Source: Burkholderiaceae bacterium 16
GTDB lineage: Bacteria > Pseudomonadota > Gammaproteobacteria > Burkholderiales > Burkholderiaceae
Assembly (NCBI GenBank): GCA_000955785.1
Contig: JYOD01000024.1
Location: 1 to 61,312, forward strand
Direction: 5' to 3'
Length of the DNA: 61,312 bases
Positions 60,015 through 61,312 of the stretch are shown here, piece after piece (positions within the stretch are counted from its first letter, which is position 1; every line of letters starts with the position of its first letter). The notes under the pieces are model-generated. The model was given only the letters and a program-made list of their open reading frames with translations. It was not told where the DNA came from and searched no databases. The translations under genes were made by a program, and so were the position numbers.

Positions 60015-61235
60015 ATGAACACCACAACAATCATCTCATTGCCATTGCGACTTCTTGCATTGAGCAGTGCACTCGCTCTTGCTGCCTGCGGCGGCGGAGG
60101 CGACGGCTCATCGAACAGCAACACCACCAGCAGCAGTACCGGCACCTTGAGTGTGTCGATGACCGATGCACCCGCCTGTGGCTTTGATCATGTCTTTGTC
60201 ACGGTCGACAAAGTTCGCGTCCACACTGATCCCAACGCAGACACCAACGGCACCGGCTGGGTCGACGTCACTGTGAGCCCGGCACGGCGAATTGATCTGC
60301 TGTCGCTTACAAATGGCGTACTCACCACTCTCGGTCAGACTCCGCTTCCGGCAGGCACCTACCAGCAGATCCGCCTGGTGCTCGTGGCCAATGGTGCCGG
60401 CGCGCTTGCCAATTCGGTGGTACCCACTGGCGCTGCCGAGCAAGCGCTCGACACACCCAGCGCCGTCCAGTCCGGCATCAAGATCAACCGCCCCTTCACC
60501 GTGGCCCCTGATACGTTGACCGATCTGGTGCTGGACTTCGATGCTTGCAAGTCGATCGTCACACGCGGCAACAAGACCTATGGGCTCAAGCCGGTGGTTA
60601 CCGCTTTGCCAACGGTGGTGAGCGGCGCTGTCACTGGTGTGGTGGCCTCTGCGCCAGGCGCCCAGGTATTTGCTGAACGCAATGGCGTCGTGGTCAAGGC
60701 GACCGTGGCTGACGCCAGCGGCAACTTCACGCTGTCGCCGATCGAGCAGAGCAGTACCGCCGGCAATGTGGACGTTGTGGTTGTGCCAACCTCGGCCACC
60801 GGGCGCGGCACCGGCATCGTGCGCGGCGTGCCGGTCGTGGCGCGCGGCAGCACTGCCGTCGCGACGGCTGCTGCACCGCTCAGCCTGCCGGCCTCAACGT
60901 TCGGCCGGGTCTCCGGGACGATCACTCCCACCACTGCAGCGGGCACGGTCCGTGCCTTGCAGCAGACTGGCGGCGCTACCTTCGAGATTGCCGCCACCGT
61001 GGCGGCGTCGGATTCGGGGGCTTACAGCTTGTTCCTGACGCAGCCGGCGTTGCCCCTGGCTGGACCTGCGGTTGGCACATACCAGACCCCCCTGCCGGCT
61101 GGGGGGATCCCGCTCACGCAGGATGGCACTGTGGCCGGCAAGTACAGTATCCAGGCTACGAGTGCCAGCGGGTCGGTCATCACTCAGCCGGTCACCGTGA
61201 CCACAACGGGCGTGTCCCAGAACTTCGCATTCTGA
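60015..61235 (+). CDS. DUF4382 lipoprotein
   Basis: This 406-residue protein has the lipobox LAAC (Cys25) followed by a Gly/Ser/Thr-rich linker, then a DUF4382 domain (residues 43-195; [60 protein letters not shown]). The second half is a repeated beta-sandwich-like region ([40 protein letters not shown]). It is probably a surface or periplasmic lipoprotein; its substrate is unknown. AGGGGG before ATG 60015 is the ribosome site. Confidence 0.88.
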   Translation: MNTTTIISLPLRLLALSSALALAACGGGGDGSSNSNTTSSSTGTLSVSMTDAPACGFDHVFVTVDKVRVHTDPNADTNGTGWVDVTVSPARRIDLLSLTNGVLTTLGQTPLPAGTYQQIRLVLVANGAGALANSVVPTGAAEQALDTPSAVQSGIKINRPFTVAPDTLTDLVLDFDACKSIVTRGNKTYGLKPVVTALPTVVSGAVTGVVASAPGAQVFAERNGVVVKATVADASGNFTLSPIEQSSTAGNVDVVVVPTSATGRGTGIVRGVPVVARGSTAVATAAAPLSLPASTFGRVSGTITPTTAAGTVRALQQTGGATFEIAATVAASDSGAYSLFLTQPALPLAGPAVGTYQTPLPAGGIPLTQDGTVAGKYSIQATSASGSVITQPVTVTTTGVSQNFAF

Positions 61236-61290
61236 CGCTCGGGTGCCACGGCCGCACCGACACTCAAACCCGATAAGAGAGTAGCAATAG

Positions 61291-61312
61291 TTGACGTCCT
61301 CCCCTGCCTAAA
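61291..61312. mobile_element. Possible edge of an IS200/IS605-type element
   Basis: The last 22 bases include GACGTCCTCCCCTGCCTAAA. In many genomes, ends of tnpB-carrying IS200/IS605-family elements show GACGTCCTCCCC followed by a short hairpin of the kind CTGCC-TAAA-GGCAG. The window stops inside that hairpin, so this is a partial match. Confidence 0.4.

Noticed and set aside
1..61312. tRNA, rRNA or known riboswitch genes
   Set aside because: No cloverleaf with a GTTCGAATC-type arm, rRNA stretch or recognisable riboswitch core was found by eye on either strand.

Overview
The window is high-GC DNA with ordinary bacterial gene density. It probably comes from a beta-proteobacterium of the Burkholderiaceae, most like Cupriavidus. 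This is inferred from the three-gene pnt transhydrogenase, an orphan Bug-type solute receptor, a TAXI receptor with two membrane anchors, an H-NS-like protein with a long Ala/Pro linker, a YjfB-type motility protein and the codon style. No rRNA, tRNA or CRISPR array was seen. Both ends are cut: the left inside pntA, the right probably at the edge of an IS200/IS605-type element.

Layout. 1-2060: proton-translocating transhydrogenase (pntAA-pntAB-pntB). 2148-9318: metabolic genes (SDR, ACAD10-type phosphotransferase, AhpD-like protein, AraC regulator, ketopantoate-reductase-like enzyme, HxlR regulator, thiolase, DUF302 protein). 9303-13635: a molybdenum hydroxylase set of coxS/L/M type plus a CoxG-like protein. 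It is divergent from a TetR gene (13913) and from a second operon of thiolase, enoyl-CoA hydratase, acyl-CoA ligase, Bug receptor and a second TetR gene (14816-20601). Together these look like a pathway that takes up a carboxylate or ring compound, hydroxylates it, activates it with CoA and degrades it by beta-oxidation. The substrate cannot be read from sequence. Two families of repeated operators tie the pieces together.

20623-25881: an EmrAB-type efflux pump with an HxlR regulator and a divergent outer-membrane channel. 26082-33370: a polar amino-acid ABC transporter with GntR regulator, a class III aminotransferase, an RpiR regulator and an orphan amino-acid binding protein. 33925-39429: cheV and a yjfB-type gene, each with a good sigma-28 promoter. 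Between them lie an MFS gene, an mgtC with a structured leader and an apparent frameshift, a two-gene ribbon-helix-helix/coiled-coil module, and a histidine-kinase remnant. 39674-42980: trypsin-like protease, serA-type dehydrogenase and an H-NS-like protein. 43252-46390: a Fur-box-linked membrane operon (DUF4198, DUF3649, PepSY, DUF3325).

46398-56565: mixed genes (secreted proteins, thioesterase, MFS, lone receiver domain, O-methyltransferase plus ferritin-like protein, broken GntR gene, 3-hydroxyisobutyrate-dehydrogenase-like enzyme, TAXI receptor). 56853-61235: an unrecognised lipoprotein, an ion-channel/TrkA-N protein with a non-standard selectivity filter, a broken SlyB-type gene and a DUF4382 lipoprotein.

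The strongest candidates for undescribed biology are: the paired operator system of the hydroxylase/CoA region; the RHH/coiled-coil module lying between two damaged genes; the mgtC leader with mutually exclusive hairpins; the channel with a TTLGDF filter beside an unknown lipoprotein; and the O-methyltransferase/ferritin pair.
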